DNA from: Wolinella sp052170135
GTDB taxonomy: Bacteria; Campylobacterota; Campylobacteria; Campylobacterales; Helicobacteraceae
NCBI GenBank assembly: GCA_052170135.1
Contig: JBQNBC010000006.1
Coordinates: forward strand, 36,550-100,549
Length of the DNA stretch: 64,000 bases
Direction: 5' to 3'
Below, piece after piece: positions 54,131 through 62,667 of the stretch (position 1 is the stretch's first letter; every line of letters starts with the position of its first letter). The translations under genes and the position numbers were made by a program. Below the pieces are notes generated by a model. It was not told the DNA's origin, ran no database searches, and was given only the letters and a program-made list of their open reading frames with translations.

Positions 54131-54823
54131 ATGGAGCATAATACAAATGCGAACGTAGTGTATGAGGGCGAGGTTGAATTTAGTGCGCTGACCAGGTGGT
54201 TTCACTGGATTAGGGCACTTGCTATTTTTGTCCTGATTGCTACTGGGTTTTATATTGCTTATCCATTTCTAGCTCCAGAGAAGAATCCAGAGCCGACTGG
54301 ATTCCTTTATGCTTTAATGAGGAGTTGGCACCAGATTTTTGGCTTTGTGCTAATCGCGGTTACTATATTTCGTATGTATCTATTTATTTTTGATAAGCAG
54401 AGCAGGGTAGAGCGCAGAAGCTTTTTGGATTTGATAAATCCAATGATGTGGTTTAGGCAGCTTAGAAACTATATGCTCTTGGGTACACACCCACATCTAA
54501 AAGGTGCGTACAATCCAGTGCAGTTTATTGCCTATATTGGGCTAATGGGATTAATTGTGATAATCTCAGTAACGGGCATAATCCTTTATTGTAACGTCTA
54601 TCACGATGGGCTTGGGGCAATTTTATTTGATATATGTAAGCCGCTAGAGGTTGCCTTTGGTGGAATCGCAAACGTACGTGCGATACATCATATTACGACT
54701 TGGGCATTTGTGATTTTTATACCAGTTCATATCTATATGGCGACTTGGAACTCTGTGCGCTATCCAAATGGCGGTATAGATTCTATCTTTAGCGGAATTC
54801 GTTATCACAAAAAGAAGCATTAG
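54131..54823 (+). CDS. hydC: Hydrogenase cytochrome b subunit
   Basis: A 230-residue membrane cytochrome b with four helices. Histidines for two haems lie in the helices (RWFHWIRALA, SWHQIFGFVL and the AIHHITTWAFVIFIPVHIY type segments). It passes electrons from HydAB to menaquinone, which can serve the nos chain. It lies 10 nt after hydB. Confidence 0.95.
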   Translation: MEHNTNANVVYEGEVEFSALTRWFHWIRALAIFVLIATGFYIAYPFLAPEKNPEPTGFLYALMRSWHQIFGFVLIAVTIFRMYLFIFDKQSRVERRSFLDLINPMMWFRQLRNYMLLGTHPHLKGAYNPVQFIAYIGLMGLIVIISVTGIILYCNVYHDGLGAILFDICKPLEVAFGGIANVRAIHHITTWAFVIFIPVHIYMATWNSVRYPNGGIDSIFSGIRYHKKKH

Positions 54824-54826
54824 AGC

Positions 54827-55363
54827 TTGAAAATACTTGTTTTAGGGATAGGTAATATCCTGTTTGGTGACGAGGGGATTGGAGTTCATCTCTCCAATCT
54901 TCTTAAGATAAATTATAAATACGATGGTGAGCATGAAGTCGATATAGTTGATGGTGGTACACTTGCTCAGATGTTAATTCCTCTAATTACTTCATATGAC
55001 CATGTGATTATTCTTGACTGCATTGATACTGGCGGTGGGCGCATAGGCGAGGTCTATTTTTTTGATTTCAAAAATATTCCAGATGTCATTACATGGCAAG
55101 GTAGCGCGCATGAAGTCGAAATGCTCCAAACGCTTCGCATGACTGAGATTAATGGTGATTTGCCTCCTGTAAAAATCATTGGTGTGATTCCGTCTATCAT
55201 GGGTAGCGAGACAGCGTTTGATCTTTCTGTTGAAGTTATACAAGCTAGTAAGCTAATGGAAGATATTGCTCTCAAACATTTGCGCAATCTTGGAGTTGTC
55301 GTTACTCGTGTAGATTCTAAAGATATTTGTGAAATTGCACCGCTATCATTTAGGGGATTTTGA
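54827..55363 (+). CDS. hydD: Hydrogenase maturation endopeptidase
   Basis: A 178-residue protease of the HyaD/HybD family that trims the HydB C-terminus. It begins LVLGIGNILFGDEGIGVHL, with E16 as nickel-sensing ligand; D and H residues in LDCIDTGG and QGSAHEVEM complete the site. The start is TTG, 3 nt after the hydC stop. Confidence 0.93.
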   Translation: MKILVLGIGNILFGDEGIGVHLSNLLKINYKYDGEHEVDIVDGGTLAQMLIPLITSYDHVIILDCIDTGGGRIGEVYFFDFKNIPDVITWQGSAHEVEMLQTLRMTEINGDLPPVKIIGVIPSIMGSETAFDLSVEVIQASKLMEDIALKHLRNLGVVVTRVDSKDICEIAPLSFRGF

Positions 55364-57075
55364 TGTGGCTTAATTTTGTTTTTCAAGCTTTGCGAGATGT
55401 TTCTGTTTTTGAATCAATATTAAAAAAGACGGCAAAGCACCACTCTTTACGTTTTGCTACACGCTCTTTTGGTGAATATAATTTTGCCGTAGAGGGCGAG
55501 CGTGAGGGGCTTTTGGAATTCTCTAGCGAGTTATCTAGTAGCCTTCCACTCTCGCTCTTTTTTAGATTTTTGCGCGTTGAGCCACTGCTTAATGTGCCAG
55601 ATTCTTCTTGGAGTATTGATGAGTTTAAAGAATCTTTAGATACCACTTATAGTGCTTTTACAGCAAGAATCGATAGTAAGCTTACAGCATTAATATCTCT
55701 AGATGCTAGTTTGGAATCGCTTCAGGCTTTGGCAACTAGACTAAAAGACGGTTTGGATGTTATCTTTGATTCTTCGCTTGGTAGGGTGCGGCTAAGTACG
55801 AAGGTGGATGAAAAGTCTGAGCTTATTATGCCTTTGGACTTGGCATGTGCGGAGTTGCTTTTTAGGGCACAAAAGAGTGAGTTAAACGCACTTGCTACGT
55901 TTGAAAAGCCAATAATAACGCTTCAGTCAAAAGGTGTTTTTGCGCGCTATTTTGATTCTATGCCAAACTGGGAATCTGGCATCAACGTTATATTGCCCTA
56001 TGATGACGCACTTACTATTTTTGCGGAGGTTTTGCGATCGCTTGGTATTGAGTTTATCGCGCTTTGTTTTGATGATTTGGGCGATGGTGATGGACTGTTT
56101 TATGAGGCAAGTCCTCGTGAGCGACTTTGTATCTGTGTAGCTGAAGATGGGCGATTTGTGATTGTTGATTCTAGTGAGCTTGCGCGCCCTAGCGGGTATA
56201 TAGAGCTTGTAGATTCTATCTTTTTTGATTTTGTACATAATGTAAAGCGCACCATGTCGCAAGATAGAAAACAAATTACCGCAGATAACAAATCTGTCGT
56301 AGATTCTGCAATTACACGATCAAGCGAAAACAACTTGGATTCTTTGGCAGGAGATGACACAAAATCTAAAAATCATAAGAATCCACCATATGAGATTTTA
56401 CCTATCAGGACACTTTCTCTTCATCTATCACACTCTAATGAGTGTTACTTTTGGATCCTAGAGGAGGGGGCGAGGCGTAGTGCTATTAGCTTTGAGTTTG
56501 ACCTCTCTCCAAAGAAGGCATGGGAAAATATCGCAAAAGATGATGTAGGTGCTAGGCTGATTGAGAATTTTTCACGTGAGTTTCCGGAGATTGTCAAAAG
56601 GATAGAAGCATGTAAGCCGGGTGTGCTATCTAAGAATCTAGCCGATTGGGTGGTAATGGCTGGATTTTTTGCTGGATTTTGCGATGAATGGAAGCTAGAG
56701 CTTGCACGCAAGGCATTTTGGCTGAGAGCCAAGGCATTTTTGGGTGCAAAGGGTCCGCGAGTAGATTTTAAGCTGGTGCGCGATGGCACAAGGATAGGAA
56801 TCGACAGCGAGCGTGTCGTGCGTAGCGTGATGAGTTTTAAGCTTGCTGGTGTTGATGATGAGACACTTGCGTTTGGCATAATGGATAGCATGGCTGAATT
56901 TTGGGGGAATTTACTCCGTGATATGGGCGAGAACTTTGCCGTTAATTCCGCGCTTTTGAGTGGATCTATACTTGGAGAGCGACCATTTTTAAATAAGCTT
57001 TTGCAATATACGCCACGCTATTTTGATTTGCGATTTCCAATGAGATTCTTACTGGATACTACCGCTCACTCCTAG
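55363..57075 (+). CDS. hydE: Hydrogenase accessory protein HydE
   Basis: A 570-residue protein placed as the last gene of hydABCDE, as in Helicobacter pylori and Wolinella. It has partial similarity to HypF-like C-terminal regions (AARRSAISFEFD type segments, and GFCDEWKLELARKAFWLRAKAF). Wolinella HydE is needed for active hydrogenase, but its action is unclear. I use ATG 55363, whose bases overlap the hydD stop (TGATG). A non-conserved linker runs about residues 285-345. Confidence 0.82.
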   Translation: MWLNFVFQALRDVSVFESILKKTAKHHSLRFATRSFGEYNFAVEGEREGLLEFSSELSSSLPLSLFFRFLRVEPLLNVPDSSWSIDEFKESLDTTYSAFTARIDSKLTALISLDASLESLQALATRLKDGLDVIFDSSLGRVRLSTKVDEKSELIMPLDLACAELLFRAQKSELNALATFEKPIITLQSKGVFARYFDSMPNWESGINVILPYDDALTIFAEVLRSLGIEFIALCFDDLGDGDGLFYEASPRERLCICVAEDGRFVIVDSSELARPSGYIELVDSIFFDFVHNVKRTMSQDRKQITADNKSVVDSAITRSSENNLDSLAGDDTKSKNHKNPPYEILPIRTLSLHLSHSNECYFWILEEGARRSAISFEFDLSPKKAWENIAKDDVGARLIENFSREFPEIVKRIEACKPGVLSKNLADWVVMAGFFAGFCDEWKLELARKAFWLRAKAFLGAKGPRVDFKLVRDGTRIGIDSERVVRSVMSFKLAGVDDETLAFGIMDSMAEFWGNLLRDMGENFAVNSALLSGSILGERPFLNKLLQYTPRYFDLRFPMRFLLDTTAHS

Positions 57076-57123
57076 CGTGTGATAAAATCCGCCTTTTAAC
57101 CATCATAAGGAGCGCGCGAAAAC

Positions 57124-57489
57124 ATGAGATTTGAGATGCTATATAGCAAGATACATCGAGCGAGCGTTACTGATGCGAATCTGAATTATGTCGGCTCGAT
57201 TACTATTGATAGGGATTTGCTCGATGCTTCTGTGATTATGGTCGGGCAAAAGGTTGAGGTGTTAGATGTTAATAATGGTGAGCGATTTAGCACGTATGTC
57301 ATCGAAGGTGCGCGTGGTAGTGGCGAAATATGTGTCAATGGTGCAGCAGCACGAAAAGTTGCGATAGGTGATAAGATAATCATTATTGCATATGCAGAGT
57401 ATGAGCGTGATGAGCTTGGTGCATATCATCCGACTGTCGTCATGGTTGATGAATATAATCGTATTCTCCAAATCAAAAATGAGGTGTGA
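57124..57489 (+). CDS. panD: Aspartate 1-decarboxylase
   Basis: PanD makes beta-alanine for pantothenate and coenzyme A. The 121-residue proenzyme self-cleaves between G24 and S25 in YVGSITID to form the pyruvoyl group. K9, Y58 and R54-type residues of the site are in place. The panD-ybaB-PDZ order is a Helicobacter arrangement. ATAAGGAG precedes the start. Confidence 0.96.
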   Translation: MRFEMLYSKIHRASVTDANLNYVGSITIDRDLLDASVIMVGQKVEVLDVNNGERFSTYVIEGARGSGEICVNGAAARKVAIGDKIIIIAYAEYERDELGAYHPTVVMVDEYNRILQIKNEV

Positions 57490-57490
57490 G

Positions 57491-57799
57491 ATGTTTGACC
57501 CTACTAAACTTGGTGAAATGCTCAGTCAGTTTCAGGACAAAGCAAAGGAACTAGAGGAGCAAAACAGGAATCTAAGCTTCACTGCAAAGAGTGGCGGAGG
57601 GCTAGTGAGCGCGACTGTGAGTGGCGATGGTGAAGTGGTAGATATTACGATTGATGATTCTCTGCTTGAGGATAAGGAGTCGATGCAGATTCTACTTATC
57701 AGCGCAATAAATGATGCCCTAAAGAGTATGGAAAATAATCGAAAATCGATGGCGCTTGGTATGTTTGATGGAATCTCGCCTTTTGGCTTTAGTAAATAG
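57491..57799 (+). CDS. YbaB/EbfC family nucleoid-associated protein
   Basis: A 102-residue DNA-binding protein of the YbaB family. It shows the typical helical start (LGEMLSQFQDKAKELEEQNRN) and the central beta part (GGLVSATVSGDGEVVDITID). The true start is ATG 57491, 1 nt after the panD stop; an upstream in-frame ATG at 57386 lies inside panD. Confidence 0.92.
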   Translation: MFDPTKLGEMLSQFQDKAKELEEQNRNLSFTAKSGGGLVSATVSGDGEVVDITIDDSLLEDKESMQILLISAINDALKSMENNRKSMALGMFDGISPFGFSK

Positions 57800-57808
57800 G
57801 ATGACTCC

Positions 57809-58840
57809 ATGAAGAAAATTATAGTTACATGTCTGTTGCTTAGTGTATCTGTTTTTGGTTATGACTTTTCTAGATGCGGAGAGAGGATCGCTCTTTCAAG
57901 CGAAAAAGTCGGAAACTCATATGGCTTGGCAATAAATGAAAAGCATCTAATTCACTACTCAAAAACACCGCCAGTGGGATATAAAATCATAAAATCAGAT
58001 CCATTTGTCGGACTTTATCTGCTTGAGGCAAAGTCGCAGAAAGTGCCACTTGAGCTTCGCGAGCTTGACAAGGATGCGCTAGAAGATACGTTGGGCGTGG
58101 GTATCTCGGGTAAAAAAGGCATTAGCGAGGGTAATGTAACAAAGCGTATGACTGGTGTGCTCTCGTATGCGCGCTTTAGTCAAAAAACTCCACCAAACTC
58201 GATAATAAGTAGTATTTGCTATCAAGTTTACGGGCTTGGTGTGGGAGGAAATGAGTTTATAGAGAGTAGCTATCTGAAGCGATTCTTAGAGCAGAAAAGC
58301 GTGCAATATGGCGAGCTGGGAATCCGCTTTGAAAAAGGCGAAAAGAAGCCAATTGTTGCGCTTTTGAATCCTTTTAGCGCGACACCATTTCGTGTTGGCG
58401 ATCAGATTTTTAGTATAAATAATACGGTCATATCAAGTCTTGAAGAGCTAGAACACAAAGTATATGAGCTGACCCCTGGTAAAATTGTAAAAGTATCTGT
58501 TTTGCGCTCCGGAGAGATGGTTAGCTTTGATGCTGATATCTATCCACGTACTGGTGGTATGCTGACTGAGCGTGATGACTTTTTAGAGAGAATCGGCATT
58601 CGATTCTCAGCAGATTGGAGGCTTTTGGGTGCGCAAAAGATGCTTGGTGGAGGGCTTGAGCTATTGCGCGACGGAGATCAGCTATTGCGCGTAAATGGTA
58701 TTGAGATGCCTCATGGAGAAGAGGCTGGCTTGCGCTTGCTTAGCCGCTTTGCGGGTGAGGAGATGAGCTGGCTTATTCGCAGAGATGATTTTGAGTTTTT
58801 TATAAAGGTCAATAAAAATATAGTGAGCACGGCACAATGA
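57809..58840 (+). CDS. Exported PDZ-domain protein
   Basis: A 343-residue exported protein with a signal peptide (MKKIIVTCLLLSVSVFG). Two PDZ-like segments occur: FRVGDQIFSINNTVISSLEEL (about residues 195-235) and LRDGDQLLRVNGIEMPHGEEA (about residues 290-320). No protease triad is visible. It lies in the Helicobacter position after ybaB (HP0036-type). Its stop overlaps the ispA start by 4 nt. Role unknown. Confidence 0.8.
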   Translation: MKKIIVTCLLLSVSVFGYDFSRCGERIALSSEKVGNSYGLAINEKHLIHYSKTPPVGYKIIKSDPFVGLYLLEAKSQKVPLELRELDKDALEDTLGVGISGKKGISEGNVTKRMTGVLSYARFSQKTPPNSIISSICYQVYGLGVGGNEFIESSYLKRFLEQKSVQYGELGIRFEKGEKKPIVALLNPFSATPFRVGDQIFSINNTVISSLEELEHKVYELTPGKIVKVSVLRSGEMVSFDADIYPRTGGMLTERDDFLERIGIRFSADWRLLGAQKMLGGGLELLRDGDQLLRVNGIEMPHGEEAGLRLLSRFAGEEMSWLIRRDDFEFFIKVNKNIVSTAQ

Positions 58841-59805
58841 ATGGTAAGACAATAAAGCGAGAGTTGGATTCTTGTACGCAAGTTAATTTTGCTCTGGATT
58901 CTTCATCTGAGAATCTAATCAAAAGAGGGCGGGAAACTGCATCAGTTAATTCATCATTAGAAGCTATTATGGCGCAGTTTGAGGTGTTTTTGGAGGCGAG
59001 CGCACCTCACTTTGGCAGCTTTCATCCGCACTACGATTCTTTGCTTTGGGAGATGGTACGAAATGGTGGCAAGCGATTTCGTCCGCGTCTTTTGCTTGGT
59101 GTTGTAAATGCACTCTCTCCACTTTTGGTGAAAAATGCCTTTTATCCTGCACTTGCTCTTGAGATTCTTCATGCTTATTCTCTAATACACGATGATTTAC
59201 CTGCGATGGATAATGCTGCTATGCGTCGTTCTCATCCTACGTTGCACGTGAAGTATGATGAAGTGAGTGCGATTCTTGCTGGTGATGCACTAAATACACA
59301 TGCGTTTTTGTTGCTGGCAAATGCACCGCTGTCTTCTGATGTTAAGGTTGAGTTGGTGCGCGAGCTATCAGTTGCTGGCGGAGCAGGGGGAATGGTGCTT
59401 GGACAGGCGCTTGATTGCTATTTTGAGAATCAGCAACTAGATTTGGAGCGATTGCGCTATATTCATACGCACAAGACTGGTAAACTCATCGCATGTGCAC
59501 TAAAAATGGGTGCAATCACGGTGAATCTTGGTAAAGGTGAATGCATAAAGCTAGAAGAGATTGGGCTTTTGCTTGGGCTTGCTTTCCAGGTACGCGATGA
59601 TATGATAGATGCGACTTGGAGTGAGGAGCAAGCAGGAAAAAGCACGCAAAAAGATGGTGCGAAAAATAGCTATGTAAATTTGCTAGGAATCGAAGGTGCG
59701 CGCTTGGAGTTGGAGCGATTGTGTGATGAGATTATGGATCTTTGCGATGAGCTTGGTGATCCTCTTAGAGCATTTATCGCGGAGATTTTAGAGCAATTTA
59801 GATAA
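58837..59805 (+). CDS. ispA: Farnesyl/geranylgeranyl diphosphate synthase
   Basis: A 322-residue trans-prenyltransferase. The first Asp-rich motif is IHDDLPAMDN and the second is QVRDDMIDAT; the KT and GGKRFRPRLLL segments bind the diphosphate. It makes farnesyl diphosphate for undecaprenyl and quinone side chains. The first 45 residues are a lineage-specific extension; starting at ATG 58837 overlaps the previous stop. Confidence 0.93.
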   Translation: MNGKTIKRELDSCTQVNFALDSSSENLIKRGRETASVNSSLEAIMAQFEVFLEASAPHFGSFHPHYDSLLWEMVRNGGKRFRPRLLLGVVNALSPLLVKNAFYPALALEILHAYSLIHDDLPAMDNAAMRRSHPTLHVKYDEVSAILAGDALNTHAFLLLANAPLSSDVKVELVRELSVAGGAGGMVLGQALDCYFENQQLDLERLRYIHTHKTGKLIACALKMGAITVNLGKGECIKLEEIGLLLGLAFQVRDDMIDATWSEEQAGKSTQKDGAKNSYVNLLGIEGARLELERLCDEIMDLCDELGDPLRAFIAEILEQFR

Positions 59806-59814
59806 GGAGGGTGA

Positions 59815-60591
59815 ATGAAGCGTATATTAATTACTAATGATGATGGCTTTGATTCTCCTGGCTTAGCTGCGCTAAAGGAGGCTTTGAGTCCTATTGCACA
59901 GCTGACTGTTGTTGCACCAGCAAATGAGAAATCGGCTTGCGGACATGGGCTGACCCTCACACAGCCACTACGATTTGTGAAGCTCGATGATGATGTATAC
60001 AAGCTAGTAGATGGCACTCCAACAGACTGTATCTATCTATCGCTAAATGCACTATATGATGAGCGCACGCGCCCTAATTTAGTGATTAGTGGGATTAACC
60101 TTGGTTCAAATATGGGCGAGGATATCACCTATTCCGGGACGGCGAGTGGTGCGATGGAGGGCGTGATACATGGGATTCCTAGCATTGCGTTTTCGCAAGT
60201 TTTGCGCAATAAAGATTGCTTCGGATTTGATTTTTCGCTAGCAAAAAAAGTGGTGCGAGAGCTTGTGGAGCGTATATTTACAGGCGGTTTCCCGCTTGGT
60301 ACAAGAAAATTTTTAAATGTGAATATTCCACAAGTTGGAGTTGATGATTTTAAAGGCTATAAAATTACAGAGATGGGCTATCGACTCTATGGAAATGATG
60401 CCCATGTCCATAGGAATCCACGCGGAGAGGAGTACTATTGGCTAGGGCTGCATCCATTGGCTTGGGAGGAGCGTGGAAGCGGTGAGGAGTCAGACTTTAG
60501 AGCGACAAAAAACGGATACGTCTCTATTACACCTATCGAGCTAAATCTCACAAGTTATGACGATATTGCGAGGCTTAAATCGTGGATTTAG
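59815..60591 (+). CDS. surE: 5'/3'-nucleotidase SurE
   Basis: A 258-residue survival protein/nucleotidase with the N-terminal ITNDDGFDSPG metal site (D9, D10), VVAPANEKSACGHGLTL and SGINLGSNMGEDITYSGTASGAMEG. The ispA-surE-tcdA order matches Helicobacter pylori. Its 3' end overlaps tcdA by 10 nt. Confidence 0.97.
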   Translation: MKRILITNDDGFDSPGLAALKEALSPIAQLTVVAPANEKSACGHGLTLTQPLRFVKLDDDVYKLVDGTPTDCIYLSLNALYDERTRPNLVISGINLGSNMGEDITYSGTASGAMEGVIHGIPSIAFSQVLRNKDCFGFDFSLAKKVVRELVERIFTGGFPLGTRKFLNVNIPQVGVDDFKGYKITEMGYRLYGNDAHVHRNPRGEEYYWLGLHPLAWEERGSGEESDFRATKNGYVSITPIELNLTSYDDIARLKSWI

Positions 60592-61232
60592 AGGATAGAT
60601 TCTCACGCACCAGGTTACTTTTTGGCGATGGCTTTGCAAAGCTGCAAAATTCTAGCGTGGTGATTTTTGGTGTCGGAGGCGTGGGTGGATTTGTTCTTGA
60701 TTCCCTCTATCGAACCGGCGTGGGAAGAATCGTAATCGTTGATTGTGATGAGTTTGACATAACAAATCAAAATCGACAAATAGGCTCGGAATCGCTGGGC
60801 GAAAAAAAGGTCGAGGTACTAGCGAGAATCTACCCAGGCGTAGAGGGAATTTACGCGCGCGTGAATTCGGAGTTTCTAGATGGCTTTGAGCTTGGTGGTT
60901 TTGATGTTGTGATTGATGCTATTGATGATATTGCAGCTAAAGTGGAGATAGCAAAGCGCGTTGCACCGAGGCTTATAAGCTCTATGGGCAGTGCGAAAAA
61001 GCTTGACCCATCGCTTATTAAGGTTGATTCTATCTGGAAAAGTTATGGTGATAAGTTTGCGCGAAAGTTTCGAGAATCATTAAAGAGAGATGGCTTTAAA
61101 GGTGATTTTCGTGTGGTTTTCAGTCCTGAAGAGCCACACTGCAAGGCTTTGGGGAGTTTTAGTGCAGTAACTGGATCGTTTGGACTCCAGATAGCTAGCG
61201 AAGCAGTAAGTAAAATCTTAGAGCATATTTAA
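60582..61232 (+). CDS. tcdA: ThiF/TcdA-family adenylyltransferase
   Basis: A 216-residue E1-like enzyme. The nucleotide loop is IFGVGGVGGFVLDSLYRTGVG (about residues 28-48), followed by VDCDEFDITNQNRQI. It resembles TcdA, which cyclises t6A at tRNA position 37. Only few cysteines are kept, so it is not a typical MoeB. It is the last gene of the ispA-surE-tcdA unit. Confidence 0.87.
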   Translation: MDLEDRFSRTRLLFGDGFAKLQNSSVVIFGVGGVGGFVLDSLYRTGVGRIVIVDCDEFDITNQNRQIGSESLGEKKVEVLARIYPGVEGIYARVNSEFLDGFELGGFDVVIDAIDDIAAKVEIAKRVAPRLISSMGSAKKLDPSLIKVDSIWKSYGDKFARKFRESLKRDGFKGDFRVVFSPEEPHCKALGSFSAVTGSFGLQIASEAVSKILEHI

Positions 61233-61257
61233 AAGTAACAAATCGTATTAGCAAAAA

Positions 61258-61347
61258 TTATTGATTATGTCTCGTTGCCAAGGTGCAATGAAGGGTTTTG
61301 CTTGTAATATGAAGTTTGTAATCTTGTGTAACATATTTTCCCTGCAT
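61258..61347 (-). CDS. Possible 29-residue ORF
   Basis: An AAGGAG ribosome binding site precedes ATG 61347; the frame reads MQGKYVTQDYKLHITSKTLH and ends after 29 codons. It may be the head of a truncated gene. No family recognised. Confidence 0.2.
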   Translation of the reverse strand: MQGKYVTQDYKLHITSKTLHCTLATRHNQ

Positions 61348-61388
61348 TTTTTATACTCCTTGATTGTGAGAGAAAGTGATATTCTAGC

Positions 61389-61604
61389 TCATTGATTCTT
61401 GACCCTTAAATTTGATAAGTCGGTAGATGAAATTGTAAGCGGTGCATGTTTTGCCTGCGCCGGTTTCCATTTGCACAAGAATCTGAGCTTTAACTCTTTA
61501 ACAGATTTTTCCAATGAAACAATCGCCCCAAGCTGACAATCTTTTAAAATTGATCTTAAAAGCGCAGGTAGTTTGCAAAAGGCTTTTATCTCTTCTGCTT
61601 CCAT
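61389..61604 (-). pseudogene. Type I restriction enzyme HsdR remnant
   Basis: The first frame, starting at ATG 61604 behind AAAAGGAG, reads up to QLGAIVSLEKSVKEL. In the next frame the sequence continues QILVQMETGAGKTCTAYNF then IYRLIKFKGQ before a stop, which is the helicase motif I region (usually Q-M-A-T-G-T-G-K-T) of HsdR. A single frameshift and loss of about 90 percent of the gene make this a relic. hsdM and hsdS are absent. Confidence 0.65.
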
Positions 61605-61706
61605 TTGGACTCCTTTTGGACTTGATTGTTTCTATTATGTGAGATTGATTAAGCCTATGAGTGCGAGCTATATGAAACATAAAATCCCCTAGAGTGGGGA
61701 TTTAGA

Positions 61707-61805
61707 CTATCGCTGTGGCTTGCGCTTTAGGTTGTGCTTAACTATAAAGTAGCCTATGGTAACAATTACTGCCCAGCCGATGGAAATCCAAGCTAATGCG
61801 TCCAT
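61707..61805 (-). CDS. Possible 32-residue membrane protein
   Basis: ATG 61805 follows GAGGAG at 6 nt. The frame reads MDALAWISIGWAVIVTIGYF then a basic tail ending KRKPQR: a single membrane helix with positive-inside tail. It overlaps the end of the 85-residue ORF in another frame, with the RBS inside that ORF, suggesting coupled translation. Confidence 0.45.
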   Translation of the reverse strand: MDALAWISIGWAVIVTIGYFIVKHNLKRKPQR

Positions 61806-61995
61806 GCTGCTCTCCTCTTTCGATACTTTTAGCGACCAAGTTAATCACAAAAAGCGCATAAGCCCCAGCGCTCGCTGTTACAATAGATGAAACTATGCTC
61901 TGATTATCCAAAACAAGCTTCAAAACTCCGCCAGCCATCAACGCGATACAAAAGTTCATCATCGCATTAATCGTAAGCTCCTGCCACTTCTTCAT
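61738..61995 (-). CDS. Small two-helix membrane protein
   Basis: An 85-residue protein with two hydrophobic segments (INAMMNFCIALMAGGVLKLVL and SIVTASAGAYALFVINLVA). The last 20 residues after SIERGEQHG look non-conserved. It may be a holin-like or mobile-element protein. No family recognised. It is followed by the overlapping 32-residue ORF. Confidence 0.5.
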   Translation of the reverse strand: MKKWQELTINAMMNFCIALMAGGVLKLVLDNQSIVSSIVTASAGAYALFVINLVAKSIERGEQHGRISLDFHRLGSNCYHRLLYS

Positions 61996-62054
61996 TGCAG
62001 AAACCCCTTCTTTGATTCTAGCATGTTTGACAATGATAAGTTAAAGAGCCAATC

Positions 62055-62071
62055 AATAGCTAATCAATTGA
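62055..62071. repeat. Direct repeat copy 1
   Basis: AATAGCTAATCAATTGA, matched at 15 of 17 positions by the copy at 62121-62137. The copies are 66 nt apart start to start and lie between the ribbon-helix-helix gene and the membrane ORF. Confidence 0.45.
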
Positions 62072-62120
62072 TGATGAAATGATAACTATATATTTATTAA
62101 ATATTATTTAACCGATTGCC

Positions 62121-62137
62121 AATAGATAATCAATCGA
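62121..62137. repeat. Direct repeat copy 2
   Basis: AATAGATAATCAATCGA, the partner of the repeat at 62055-62071. It ends 3 nt from the stop codon of the ribbon-helix-helix gene. Confidence 0.45.
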
Positions 62138-62140
62138 CTA

Positions 62141-62308
62141 CTATTTGCTATCCTCTTTAATATCTTTCGTGATTAGATAGATGATGTATTGCGTTAGCGG
62201 TAGTCCGACTTCGCCTGCTCGCTTTTGCAGCTCCTCTTTCTGCTTGTCTGATATACGCAGATTTACTATGTTGCTTCCGCGTGTTTCAGATTCTTTTTCT
62301 TCTGCCAT
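62141..62308 (-). CDS. Ribbon-helix-helix (CopG-like) small DNA-binding protein
   Basis: A 55-residue protein starting at ATG 62308 behind GGAGATAAA. The beta strand SNIVNLRISDKQKEELQKRA and the helix LPLTQYIIYLITKDI match the ribbon-helix-helix fold of antitoxins and plasmid/mobilisation regulators. No toxin gene is recognisable beside it. The direct repeats nearby could be its operators. Confidence 0.65.
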   Translation of the reverse strand: MAEEKESETRGSNIVNLRISDKQKEELQKRAGEVGLPLTQYIIYLITKDIKEDSK

Positions 62309-62450
62309 TTTATCTCCTTACTGAGTAGAATCTTGAAATCTTACCATATTTAAGCAAACTTTAAAAAACTTATGAAAATGCACGTATTTTCTGCAAGATT
62401 CCTTGCGATTTTTGCCTTGTCTTCCACCTTAAAATAAAGGCAAGCCTCAT

Positions 62451-62591
62451 TTAATCCCTTTCCTTTTCTTTTGATAGCTCTTCAAAACGCTTCTTGCACC
62501 TTTTGCAAAAATAACCAAAGTCGGTAGCCTCCTTAATATACGAAACTCCTCTGTAGTCTTTGTGCGCGCACTTATCCTCAAAATATAATGA
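62451..62591 (-). pseudogene. Zinc-ribbon protein fragment
   Basis: A 46-codon frame without ATG contains C-A-H ... F-C-K-R-C (KCAHKDYRGVSYIKEATDFG then YFCKRCKKRFEELSK), a plausible zinc-binding C-terminal piece. The overlapping frame 62447-62680 is longer but reads less like protein. It probably is a remnant at the junction of the acquired segment. Confidence 0.3.
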
Positions 62592-62667
62592 TCACTAAAT
62601 ATTTCAAGCCCCGACTTATTTTTAGCCAAATTTACAACGTGCGATCCGAGCCATATCGCTGTCAAAT

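Larger units (their letters stand above)
61233..62450. other. Decayed accessory region
   Basis: About 1.2 kb holds only short or broken genes on the minus strand: a 29-codon ORF, an hsdR remnant, two small membrane ORFs, direct repeats and a ribbon-helix-helix gene, each listed separately. It separates the conserved block from the ABC transporter of different sequence style. Confidence 0.6.
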
